From a virus: a stretch of DNA of 30,763 nucleotides. Positions 6,501 to 13,643 of the stretch are shown here, one piece after another. Under the pieces are notes generated by a model. That model searched no databases. It was not told the DNA's origin and worked only from the letters and a program-made list of their open reading frames with translations. Position 1 is the stretch's first letter; each line of letters opens with the position of its first letter. The position numbers were made by a program, and so were the translations under genes. Location of the stretch: IMG/VR virus record IMGVR_UViG_3300028558_000081, positions 1-30,763 of that record; one strand, written 5' to 3'.

Positions 6501-7181
6501 TTATAGCCGGCCTGCGGACCGCGACGCAAGCCGGTGCTTGTGAGGCCCGAACGTGCCGCGCGCCGTGCATGTCGTTCCTGTCGGGATAGCCTGTGCATGG
6601 CCGTAGTCAGGACTACCGCACCATGTTGACCCTTCGGATAGGCCGTGCCGAGCGGCAATCGCCGCCATCTCGACCGGCCCGGGAAGGTTGCAATCCCGCG
6701 CGCCGCTGACGTGGCCGCGGTAATCCTGGCAGACGTCAAGCGCCGAGCCGCAAGGATGCTGACTTGCTGGCGAGCACCGACCGGGCCTTATGCCTCCCAT
6801 GTAGTGGATCACGGCACCATGCGCCTCGAGATCATCAACATAGGCCTGAAAAACCCGCGACCATTTCGGTGATACCCGAGCCGTCGCTCCAGTTTTGGCC
6901 GATCGAACGACCACGGAACCGCCATTAGAGCCTTCCTGAGAGGCCCCAGCCTCGCGGGCACTACGGTCGCCTGTCCGGGAGGCTTTTGTCGCACCGCCGC
7001 GCGCCGCGTGCCCGGTGTGCCCCGGCATTTCAGCGGTCGGATAGGCTGGAACGGCGGCGACATCGAAAACCGGCATTGCGCCGGCGTGGGCTTTTGTTGC
7101 ACGGCGGGCGTCGGCCGGGGCGGTCAGGGTCAGGATTGTTGCGGCAGCCAGAACGGCCAGAGCGATTCGCGAGTGGGTCAT
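6501..7181 (-). CDS. Exported M15/extensin-like peptidase, probable second lysin
   Basis: The start is ATG 7181 (GAGG 9 bases upstream); a longer reading exists but passes through the upstream stem-loop region. 226 residues: a Sec signal (MTHSRIALAVLAAATIL, cleavage near APADA, residue 25), a low-complexity spacer (~26-100), then the peptidase domain. This carries SQHPCGSALD (141-150), which matches the M15 SxHxxGxAxD zinc motif with His142 and Asp149, and DYGHAQ with His195 as third ligand. Four or more Cys in the domain suggest disulfides. Members cleave peptidoglycan peptides. Position at the 3' end of the lysis cassette and a signal peptide suggest export to the periplasm independent of a holin. 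A GH19 lysin is encoded upstream in the same operon, so two wall enzymes are predicted. Confidence 0.85.
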   Translation of the reverse strand: MTHSRIALAVLAAATILTLTAPADARRATKAHAGAMPVFDVAAVPAYPTAEMPGHTGHAARGGATKASRTGDRSAREAGASQEGSNGGSVVVRSAKTGATARVSPKWSRVFQAYVDDLEAHGAVIHYMGGIRPGRCSPASQHPCGSALDVCQDYRGHVSGARDCNLPGPVEMAAIAARHGLSEGSTWCGSPDYGHAQAIPTGTTCTARGTFGPHKHRLASRSAGRL

Positions 7182-7301
7182 GTCGTTTTGCCTCGTTGAG
7201 GAAGGTATTCGCCTCATACGAACACCTTGGTTTCGGGGCGCGCCGAAGCGCGGACAGGGACTCGTGATCTCCAATGGTTGGGGGAAGCCGCAGAATAGGC
7301 G

Positions 7302-7335
7302 AAGCCGCCCAAGGTGGTCAACCCTTGGACGGCTT
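7302..7335 (-). other. Strong intercistronic stem-loop upstream of the M15 peptidase gene
   Basis: AAGCCGTCCAAGG and CCTTGGGCGGCTT pair over 13 positions on the minus strand (one G-U), with an 8-base loop. It lies in the 175-base gap between the stop at 7357 and the ATG at 7181. No T-run follows, so it is not a standard terminator; RNA processing, attenuation or 3'-end protection are possible. Nothing else is seen in the gap. Confidence 0.55.
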
Positions 7336-7356
7336 GGCATTAACGGTTGTGGCGGT

Positions 7357-7509
7357 CTACCAGCTCAACGGCGCCTGTGCGAAGGCAATCGCCAGCAACG
7401 ACAGAATGCCGGGCAACCCGAAAGGCTGATGCCCGAGCACGATAAGCACCGCCGCGGCGACGATGCAAAACCAGCAGCCGAAGAATTTGATAATCGCGAC
7501 TGGGCTCAT
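7357..7509 (-). CDS. Small two-segment membrane protein
   Basis: A 50-residue protein, too short for routine gene calling: MSPVAIIKFFGCWFCIVAA opens a first hydrophobic helix, then a GHQPFGLPG turn and a second hydrophobic stretch (ILSLLAIAFAQAPL). Two short hairpin helices with a tight turn resemble small holin-like or membrane-active phage peptides; this is inference from shape alone. It lies 5 bases after the preceding stop codon, inside the lysis cassette. Confidence 0.6.
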   Translation of the reverse strand: MSPVAIIKFFGCWFCIVAAAVLIVLGHQPFGLPGILSLLAIAFAQAPLSW

Positions 7510-7514
7510 AGTGC

Positions 7515-7679
7515 CTAGTCCTTGTCGATCTCGGTCACTTCCGACCGCAGCACGGTCTTTTCCGAAGTGCCGTCGTTGATGATGATCTGGTCCTTGGTCT
7601 TGTCGTAGCCGGTGTCAGTGGTGACAGCGTTGCGAACGACAGAGACCGTCTTGCCCTGATAGGTGTAGGTTTTGGTCAT
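7515..7679 (-). CDS. Small beta-rich hypothetical protein
   Basis: A 54-residue hydrophilic protein (MTKTYTYQGKTVSVV..., ending EVTEIDKD) of alternating polar/apolar residues suggesting a small beta sheet. Its ATG overlaps the preceding gene's stop (ATGA, 7676-7679), which supports it as real despite its size. No family recognised. Confidence 0.6.
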   Translation of the reverse strand: MTKTYTYQGKTVSVVRNAVTTDTGYDKTKDQIIINDGTSEKTVLRSEVTEIDKD

Positions 7680-7960
7680 CGTTTCCGTCCATTTTTTGAG
7701 GGGGAGGCGCGCGGCCTCGCATGGACAATTCGACGACGTGGTGTTTTGTTCCGCGCATCGTCAGTCGGGAATGCCGGATATATTTCGATCCAGTATGTGT
7801 GCCCTACCGCTGGCACGCCGCGAGATCGCAGCAGGTTCATCATCACGACTTCGTCCTGATGCCTACCGCGGTGCGTAAGCAGCACATCGACGATCCCGTT
7901 GTTCCCCCGGACGTGGTCGCATCGGGCGGTGAATTTGGCGCGCAAATGATTTGAGGCCAT
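7676..7960 (-). CDS. Small basic hypothetical protein
   Basis: 94 residues, strongly basic, with a central segment containing His/Arg/Asp (LLTHRGRHQDEVVMMNLLRSRGV) and an Arg/Lys/Pro-rich tail. It starts 1 base after the preceding stop and ends ATGA-coupled to the next gene, so the operon structure supports it. No membrane segment. Function unknown. Confidence 0.6.
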   Translation of the reverse strand: MASNHLRAKFTARCDHVRGNNGIVDVLLTHRGRHQDEVVMMNLLRSRGVPAVGHTYWIEIYPAFPTDDARNKTPRRRIVHARPRASPSKNGRKR

Positions 7961-7961
7961 G

Positions 7962-8456
7962 TCAGGGGCCCCGGGCCTTTGGCTTGGCTCTCATTATTCC
8001 GAATAGCGCGCCAGCGCCGACAAGCAGCCCGGCGACTGCGGCAACGCCGGCCACCATCAGGCCCCACAGCCAGGTTGCGCCTTCGCTGCGCCCTATTGCC
8101 TGAATACGACTTTGCTCTATCGTCGTAATACGGTCCTCTATCCCCTTGAAACGTAGCCCGGCTTCGTTGCGCGTGAGTAGAGTGGTCTGCTGGTCCTTGA
8201 GAGTGCTGCGAAATTCGTTGACTGACTCAAACCGTTTTTCGCTGGCGGCCTCAGCTTTAAGAACCGCTTCCTTCGCAGCCGCAAGTGCCGCAGCAACGGC
8301 GCGTTCCTGACTGTCAAATCTCTGGCTATACCGCTGATCGCGCTCGTTGATGATCGCATACAGTTCCCGCACAGTGGGTTCTGGAGACGTTTGCGACATG
8401 CACGGCGTGACGCAAGTCAGCGTCACGGCAGTCACCACTGTGATATAGCCGCGCAC
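7962..8456 (-). CDS. Coiled-coil protein with C-terminal membrane anchor
   Basis: Start GTG 8456, with GGAGGGG five bases upstream; longer readings would overlap the upstream gene. 164 residues: a hydrophobic N-terminus (MRGYITVVTAVTLTCVTPC, signal or anchor, no good lipobox), a long heptad-like region (~33-115, RDQRYSQRFDSQERAVAAAL, KAEAASEKRFESVNEFRSTL) and a transmembrane helix (~128-152), ending basic. The ‘ERDQRY.QRF..QE.AV..AL..A..A......A..KRFE.VNEFR’ pattern recurs in many phages next to holin genes, without an assigned function. It could be a spanin-like or holin-associated factor. Confidence 0.7.
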   Translation of the reverse strand: MRGYITVVTAVTLTCVTPCMSQTSPEPTVRELYAIINERDQRYSQRFDSQERAVAAALAAAKEAVLKAEAASEKRFESVNEFRSTLKDQQTTLLTRNEAGLRFKGIEDRITTIEQSRIQAIGRSEGATWLWGLMVAGVAAVAGLLVGAGALFGIMRAKPKARGP

Positions 8457-8505
8457 GTCCCCTCCGCCGTTCGGCGAGATCGGATTGCCGCTAAGATTAG
8501 ATGGA

Positions 8506-8925
8506 CTATATCGCGAAAACGATACCGAATGCGACCGCCCCAATGGCAAGCCAAACCCACCGCCACTGCGGCCAGTCATAGCGAGAGATCGCCCGAACAA
8601 GGCAAATCAATCCCCAGACCGACATGCCGGAGCCAAGCAAGAAAGCCGGGAGCAACAACGGGTAGTTCGGGCTCATCCCTTTATTTTTGAGATGAAACCA
8701 CCACCATTCCGTGCCGACCTTCAACATCAACCCGGCAGACAAAGTCAGCAGCGCAATCGTCGCCTTGTTCTCGTAGGTGTAGAGGTCACGGAATTTCATG
8801 CCGGGCATCATGTCCCGCCACGCGCGCAACAGCGCGAGCGCCAGCACCGACGATGTGACGGCAAGCATCGCAACCAACGCGCCGTTGACCGCCTCGTTCA
8901 ACCACCCTGGAATTGCGAAGGTCAT
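8506..8925 (-). CDS. Four-helix membrane protein
   Basis: 139 residues with four predicted membrane helices: about 12-34 (AVNGALVAMLAVTSSVLALALL), 54-73 (ATIALLTLSAGLMLKVG), 86-110 and 120-139. No family recognised. Such proteins in a lysis cassette can be holins or antiholins, but four helices and this length are not typical of the main holin classes. The ATG overlaps the preceding stop as ATGA (8922-8925). Confidence 0.7.
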   Translation of the reverse strand: MTFAIPGWLNEAVNGALVAMLAVTSSVLALALLRAWRDMMPGMKFRDLYTYENKATIALLTLSAGLMLKVGTEWWWFHLKNKGMSPNYPLLLPAFLLGSGMSVWGLICLVRAISRYDWPQWRWVWLAIGAVAFGIVFAI

Positions 8926-9116
8926 GCTGCGGTCCTCTTTTTGCGCGCCGGTGCCGGGCCCTTCAATTTGCGGACGACGGCACCGAGCACGTCAGTCTCG
9001 CGGGCAACTGTTTTTGTCGTCTCGTGCAAACGGGTCTGTGCTTCCTCGAACGCGCGCAAGTCCTCCGGCTTGCCGATCGGCCGGTGTCTGAATAGGTCCA
9101 GCAGCGAATGGAGCAT
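8922..9116 (-). CDS. Small charged hypothetical protein
   Basis: 64 residues, helical and charged (PEDLRAFEEAQTRLHETTKTVARETDVL is split by Pro), ending in a basic tail (RKLKGPAPARKKRTAA). It starts in TAATG overlap with the preceding gene and ends ATGA-coupled to the next. An amphipathic helix that could dock to a membrane or partner; function unknown. Confidence 0.65.
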   Translation of the reverse strand: MLHSLLDLFRHRPIGKPEDLRAFEEAQTRLHETTKTVARETDVLGAVVRKLKGPAPARKKRTAA

Positions 9117-9505
9117 TATGCTCGCTCCCCTGCGGTGCGCCTGCGGCGGCGCCGCGTCTTGGCAACACCGATCGCCGTGGCGATGGTCTGGAGAACCGGC
9201 GAAAGCTCTTTGAACGCCTCCGCGGTACGGTCTGCGGAGTTAGCCTGCAGGTTGGTCGACTTGATGAAATCGATAGTTCGGTCGTTGCATTGTCGGTTGG
9301 CTTCCTCGCGTTTAGCCTCCGACCGCAACAGCAAAACAAACAGCACCATCGCCACAGGCGGGCTGGCTTGGGTCAGGCCGCCCCAGATGTCTCGGATAAA
9401 ACCGCCGTCAACGCCGAGCGTCGAAAGATACCCGGCCGCGCCGGCCGCGACGACAAGAACCGCTTGGCGTATCCAAGTCGGGGCCTTATCGAGGAACGGC
9501 GCCAT
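9116..9505 (-). CDS. Two-helix membrane protein with coiled-coil tail (holin candidate)
   Basis: 129 residues: membrane helix 1 about 13-33 (IRQAVLVVAAGAAGYLSTLG), helix 2 about 47-61 (PPVAMVLFVLLL), then a helical polar region (RSEAKREEANRQCNDRTIDF) and a C-terminus with six consecutive Arg residues. Two helices followed by a basic tail fit the general shape of class II holins, although the tail is long for one. It lies between a small charged protein and a hypothetical gene, four genes downstream of the GH19 endolysin. Best holin candidate in the window together with the gene at 10390. Confidence 0.65.
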   Translation of the reverse strand: MAPFLDKAPTWIRQAVLVVAAGAAGYLSTLGVDGGFIRDIWGGLTQASPPVAMVLFVLLLRSEAKREEANRQCNDRTIDFIKSTNLQANSADRTAEAFKELSPVLQTIATAIGVAKTRRRRRRTAGERA

Positions 9506-9508
9506 AGC

Positions 9509-9967
9509 CTAGCCAACGAGCGGCACGTTGAAGCGGGGATCTTGCGGCGAGAAGAAAGATCGCTCGAAGATCGATCCGGCAAACTTCATGGCGTCGCTGT
9601 CGCTGATGCTCGACGCCGCGACAGTGATTGCTCCGCCCGGCGCGTGGGCAAACGCGATCGACATGACGTCCTTGATATGCGGCAGGATGCTCGGCGCAGC
9701 GGCCTGGAAGGCTTCGATTACCGGCCGGCCAGCATCGATCGCGCCGGACACGGCCGGTGCCGCCGCGTTGATCTTGGCAAGGATCGGGTCGGCAATCCGC
9801 AAGACAGTCATGGCCTGCGAATAGTACGGGATGAAGCCGGCCAGCGACCCGATGACGGAATCGACACCCTCGGCGCCGCGGTCGATCTGGAGCGCGATAC
9901 CGGCCATCTTGCCGACGATGTCGACGAACTTGATGCCGGTGTCGGCGATGCTGCTGCTCGACACCAT
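9509..9967 (-). CDS. Hypothetical Ala/Ile-rich protein
   Basis: 152 residues, mainly helical, alternating Ala/Ile/Val-rich stretches (MAGIALQIDRGAEGVDSVIG, ILAKINAAAPAVSGAIDAGR). No Cys, no signal peptide, no clear membrane helix, although several segments are hydrophobic. AAGGGG lies upstream of the ATG. No family recognised. Position between lipoprotein and holin candidate suggests a lysis-related or membrane-peripheral role. Confidence 0.65.
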   Translation of the reverse strand: MVSSSSIADTGIKFVDIVGKMAGIALQIDRGAEGVDSVIGSLAGFIPYYSQAMTVLRIADPILAKINAAAPAVSGAIDAGRPVIEAFQAAAPSILPHIKDVMSIAFAHAPGGAITVAASSISDSDAMKFAGSIFERSFFSPQDPRFNVPLVG

Positions 9968-9969
9968 TA

Positions 9970-10365
9970 CTAAGACCCCTTCAACGCGGCTTTGCCGTCC
10001 GCGATGGCTTGCGTCAGCACAACGACGGCGGTCCCGACGTCGTTGATCGGCGCCGTGCAGTACGCATTGAGCGCACCACCTAGTGCATCAAGCGCCTTCA
10101 TCGCGGTGTCGTTATTTTTCACGATTTTGCCGACGTTGGTGCCGGTCTGCTTGGCCTGATCGCAGTACGGCCGCGCGGTGGCGTCGGTCTTGCTGATCGA
10201 CTGATTGTACCGCGCGACGATGGTGTTGAAGTTGTCGAGCGAGTGGTCGTACTTGTCCAGCACCGCGTTGGTGCTGGCAACCTGGCTATCCGAGCAAGCG
10301 GTAATCGCGGGGGCGAGAAGCGCGCCCACCGCTGCGGCCGCCAGCAGCATACGAGAAAGTCTCAT
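9970..10365 (-). CDS. Lipoprotein of unknown function
   Basis: 131 residues. Signal peptide MRLSRMLLAAAAVGALLAPA followed by ITAC, a recognisable lipobox with Cys24 as the modified residue; the next residues (SDSQ) predict outer-membrane sorting. The mature part is helical (VLDKYDHSLDNFNTIVARYN) with two more Cys. GGAG is well placed upstream. A phage lipoprotein in a lysis cassette could be an outer-membrane spanin subunit, but o-spanins are usually shorter and Pro-rich, so that is only one option. Confidence 0.75.
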   Translation of the reverse strand: MRLSRMLLAAAAVGALLAPAITACSDSQVASTNAVLDKYDHSLDNFNTIVARYNQSISKTDATARPYCDQAKQTGTNVGKIVKNNDTAMKALDALGGALNAYCTAPINDVGTAVVVLTQAIADGKAALKGS

Positions 10366-10389
10366 CGTCGTCGCTCCTTTGGTTGACGG

Positions 10390-10932
10390 CTAGATGGCCT
10401 TGATCGCGTCGGCGCGCTGCTGCGAAAGCAGCGGCGGGATTTTCGAGACAAGATAGGCGAGGTCGTCGGCCGTGGCGCGGCCTGACTTGGCCGCATCAAT
10501 GAATGCCTGCACCTTCGGGTCTGTCGCGGCCGCGGTCTGGAGTGCCTGCTGTTCCGCGGCGTCAAGGGCACCCCACCATGCCACGACAACGGCCGGCGGC
10601 ACCGGCGGTGTGGCACTCGGCGTCGGTACCTTATCGGCAAGAGCCTTCGATACGGCGGTCTGGGCGTCGTCCTTTTTGTCGGAGCCAGCGCTCGAGACAA
10701 ACTGATAGTCGGATGCCGACTTCGCCATCAGCAGGAAGGTGGTCACGAAGCCGGCGAGCAACGCCACCGTGCCGGAGTCGAGCTTGTTCGGCCCGGCGTA
10801 GTAGAGCAGAAGCGCGAAGAAGACGAACAATACCGCCGCGAGGACGATAAGGAAAAATGCGAGAACGATCTTCGGGTTCAACGTCATGACCGAGCCCCAG
10901 AATGTCTGTTTGTTGTCGCTGCTGTCCGCCAT
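10390..10932 (-). CDS. Two-helix membrane protein with Ala-rich C-terminal domain
   Basis: 180 residues: short cytoplasmic N-terminus, membrane helix 1 about 19-47 (KIVLAFFLIVLAAVLFVFFA), short loop, helix 2 about 54-70 (TVALLAGFVTTFLLMA), then a soluble part with a Pro/Thr linker (PTPSATPPVPPA) and a helical C-terminus (ALDAAEQQALQTAAATDPKV). GGAGG precedes the ATG. The gene directly follows the GH19 endolysin in the transcript, which is where a holin is expected, but the large soluble domain is unusual for one. Confidence 0.7.
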   Translation of the reverse strand: MADSSDNKQTFWGSVMTLNPKIVLAFFLIVLAAVLFVFFALLLYYAGPNKLDSGTVALLAGFVTTFLLMAKSASDYQFVSSAGSDKKDDAQTAVSKALADKVPTPSATPPVPPAVVVAWWGALDAAEQQALQTAAATDPKVQAFIDAAKSGRATADDLAYLVSKIPPLLSQQRADAIKAI

Positions 10933-10963
10933 CGTCGCCTCCAGTCGGTTATGGTTCCCTCTC

Positions 10964-11890
10964 TTACGCCGCCTCGGCTAACGATCCGACAACGCCGCGC
11001 GTCGTTGACATGGCTGAATTGATCATTGCCGTGGTCACGGGACCGGCAACGCCGTCAGCTTTGAGACCGCGCAATGTCTGGAACCAGACCACAGCGGCCT
11101 TGGTTGCCGGGCCGTACCGGCCGTCGCTATTGAGTGCTGGCGAATAGCCAAGGATATTGAGGGCTTGCTGCAATTTTGCGGTGTCGCTCGATACCGATGC
11201 CGCTGCCCATGCATCGGTCGGCTGCTTGTCGGGGTCGCGAAGCGCAGCCCATGCCTTCTCTTGCCATGCCTCGACGTCGGCCAGCCCGTTGTAACCGCCG
11301 TTGATGATGCGGCGAATTCGTCTCACGTCGTTCTGATCCGCCAGAAGATTGAGTTTGCCACGATCCCATTCATAGAGCGACGGCAGAAAGACAATCTTGG
11401 GGTCCAGCATCCAGAGTTGATCATTGCCCGGCGCAACGCCGAGCTTCGCCGCCCACGCCGTAGCTGCGGCGCGCCCGGTCGATTGTAACGGGCCGGTCCC
11501 ACGAAACGGCCAGCCGTCGCCGGGCCGATTGCCGAGTTCATTCATCTTGTGCGGATTGCCCGCGCCATAGACGCGCTCAAAAATAGCCTTTTCCTTCGCC
11601 GGCATCGGCAACGCGATGATCTTCTCGGCCTCGGATTCGGTAATCGCTGCGGAGTGCCGCCCGACGCCGAATATCTCCATTAGCCTGGCGACCGTCGTGT
11701 AATTCCCGCTCTCTTGCAGGACAACGCCGCCGCCGGTCTCGCCTAGGAATTGTCCGAGGAAATGAGATTGGCGCAACGGCGTCGAAACGCCGCGCGCCTC
11801 AAAGTCTCCCGCAGCAGCATCAAGCCCGGTAAGATATACGGGACTGCAATGCGGCGCGATGCGGCGAACGGTATCTGCCAGACTTCCCAC
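10964..11890 (-). CDS. GH19 endolysin with C-terminal peptidoglycan-binding domain
   Basis: The GTG at 11890 is chosen because TAGGAG lies 8 bases upstream and it clears the upstream stop at 11902; an ATG at 11920 would add 10 residues and overlap that gene. 308 residues. The catalytic domain shows FLGQFLGETGGG (Glu51) and VVLQESGNY (Glu60), then GDGWPFRGTGPLQSTGR (from ~126), the family 19 glycoside hydrolase core with the Q.TGR motif. Residues ~230-290 form a peptidoglycan-binding type 1 domain (LQQALNILGY, SDGRYGPATKAAVVWFQ). No signal peptide, so it needs a holin. It cleaves the glycan strands of the wall. First gene of the lysis cassette in transcription order. Confidence 0.9.
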   Translation of the reverse strand: MGSLADTVRRIAPHCSPVYLTGLDAAAGDFEARGVSTPLRQSHFLGQFLGETGGGVVLQESGNYTTVARLMEIFGVGRHSAAITESEAEKIIALPMPAKEKAIFERVYGAGNPHKMNELGNRPGDGWPFRGTGPLQSTGRAAATAWAAKLGVAPGNDQLWMLDPKIVFLPSLYEWDRGKLNLLADQNDVRRIRRIINGGYNGLADVEAWQEKAWAALRDPDKQPTDAWAAASVSSDTAKLQQALNILGYSPALNSDGRYGPATKAAVVWFQTLRGLKADGVAGPVTTAMINSAMSTTRGVVGSLAEAA

Positions 11891-11901
11891 GGGCTTTTCT
11901 C

Positions 11902-13632
11902 CTACTGTGTGTCGTCCCATCCTGCGGCAAACACTCGAACCGTACCGCCGACCGTCGCCATATAGATGTTCGACGTTTCGATAATGATCGACCCTGATCC
12001 GGATTGGCTCGTGATGAGCAACGGCGGCGGCGCCGTGAGACTGCCTGCGGCATAGACATTGTTCGGCGCAATGCTTGCGGTCGACGTCGTGCTCAAGGTG
12101 CCGGAGAGATAGATCGTCGCAGCCGTGACCGGCACAAACGCGGATATCGACTTCGCGACATACGTCGAACTTGTCGTGTTGCCAATTTCCGGCAGTTGCG
12201 TCGTGACGACCGACGATACGATGTATTGAGACCGCAATCCGTATTTGATGATGCGGTTAAAATGGCTTGATCCATCGGTCAAATTCCAGCCGACACGAGC
12301 CTTGAACGTATAGCCGCTCGGCATCGTCGGCGCTGTCGCGCTTGTGGAAAAAAGCCCGGCAGTCGTGCTCGTGGTCGGATTGTAGATAACCCATACCGAA
12401 TACCAGGTTGAATTTGCGACCGACCCGGTATCAAGACCGTTTGCGCCGGACGCCGTCACGTCAATAGTCGGAATGGCCACCGACGAAAGTCTTGCGGCAC
12501 CGCCTGACGAATCTTCGACGGTCAACTCATCAGCCGCCACGCTCATTTGTGAATTCGGCACTGATGGTGCGCTGTCGCCGAAATACGTGGCGACATTGAA
12601 CACGCGCAGATTTTTTGAGCCGCCAGCAATCGGTTGTGACGTGACCTCTTGCGTAAGGCGCCACCGCGAGGCATTGGAATCATACTTGACCGTCAGCGAT
12701 CGGCCGGGGCGGATTGAGATAGGCCGGTCAAAACCAAAACGATTTGCCGCGGTCGAATTGGAATCCTGCGACGTCAGGGTGCATGTCGCGGCCGACGTCA
12801 GAAGGCTATCGATCACGATGATCTGGCCGTCCGTCGCCGGGGATGACATGCCGGTGATGTTCGACGCGACGGAACAATTGAGCCTGATCACATTTGCGGT
12901 CGCAATGCCGGTCGGCGCCCAGTTGTTCGTATTGGTCGACACCGTCGCGGAAATCGGCGAGTCGAAAAAGACGCCGCCGGTAAAGACGGCAGAGAACGAA
13001 ATTGATGTGCCGTCGGCGCGCGTCCATGCAACGGCTTTCCAGTTGCTGCCGCCGAGATAAACGAATAGCGCAGCATCCCCGGCCTGTGCGGTGATTGAAG
13101 CGGCACCGGGAAGGATCAAGCTCGTGCCGTTGTAAGTCACGATCGGTGTCGAGACGAACGATACGAACTTCATCGTTCCTGCAACGCACGTATTCGAGAA
13201 CCCCGTGATCGTGGTCGTGCCGGTGATTGACACATAGCTGCCGGCAACCGAGCACAGGTCCGTCGTCGTCGCGCTTGCAAGAGTTTCCGAACCGCCGCCG
13301 ACGGGCGGCTTCCACAGATGGCCGCTGGTATCGACTGCGCCCAATGCGAGCCAATTCGCACCGTCGTAAATTTTCAGGATGTTCGGCGTGCCGCTGGTGT
13401 CGAGCCAAAGCTGGCCTTTGACCGCGACCGCAGTGCAGTCCGTCGCAGGGGCAGTTGCTCCACTATTCGACGAAATCAGCGCAGCGATGCCGGCATTGAT
13501 ATCCTGCACCAGCGTAAGGCCGGACACGGTGCCGCTGGTCGGCATGCAGCCGGAGCCTTGCGCCGCGAGGGCCGCAGACCCCCACATAAAGAATGCCGCG
13601 ACAAGAGCGACAACGGTTTTTATTTTGGTCAT
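11902..13632 (-). CDS. Exported fibre-like protein (tail fibre/adhesin family)
   Basis: The ATG at 13632 has AGAGGTGG (13638-13645) five bases upstream; a GTG at 13641 would lose this. 576 residues. A Sec signal (MTKIKTVVALVAAFFMWGSA, cleavage after ALA-A, ~24) is followed by a module at residues ~75-106 (QLWLDTS, ILKIYDGANWLALGAVD, SGH), nearly the same as in the protein encoded at 14534-16447. Beyond it the sequence is Ser/Thr/Gly-rich with alternating beta pattern, typical of fibre shafts, and ends in a compact beta region (GGTVRVFAAGWDD). Exactly six Cys, all in the first half, consistent with disulfides after export. Likely a receptor-binding or surface-exposed protein. Confidence 0.75.
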   Translation of the reverse strand: MTKIKTVVALVAAFFMWGSAALAAQGSGCMPTSGTVSGLTLVQDINAGIAALISSNSGATAPATDCTAVAVKGQLWLDTSGTPNILKIYDGANWLALGAVDTSGHLWKPPVGGGSETLASATTTDLCSVAGSYVSITGTTTITGFSNTCVAGTMKFVSFVSTPIVTYNGTSLILPGAASITAQAGDAALFVYLGGSNWKAVAWTRADGTSISFSAVFTGGVFFDSPISATVSTNTNNWAPTGIATANVIRLNCSVASNITGMSSPATDGQIIVIDSLLTSAATCTLTSQDSNSTAANRFGFDRPISIRPGRSLTVKYDSNASRWRLTQEVTSQPIAGGSKNLRVFNVATYFGDSAPSVPNSQMSVAADELTVEDSSGGAARLSSVAIPTIDVTASGANGLDTGSVANSTWYSVWVIYNPTTSTTAGLFSTSATAPTMPSGYTFKARVGWNLTDGSSHFNRIIKYGLRSQYIVSSVVTTQLPEIGNTTSSTYVAKSISAFVPVTAATIYLSGTLSTTSTASIAPNNVYAAGSLTAPPPLLITSQSGSGSIIIETSNIYMATVGGTVRVFAAGWDDTQ

Positions 13633-13643
13633 GTGTTCCACCT

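Noticed and set aside
11890-11920. ATG at 11920 as start of the GH19 endolysin
   Set aside because: It overlaps the upstream gene's stop and lacks a spaced ribosome-binding site, whereas GTG 11890 has TAGGAG at good distance.
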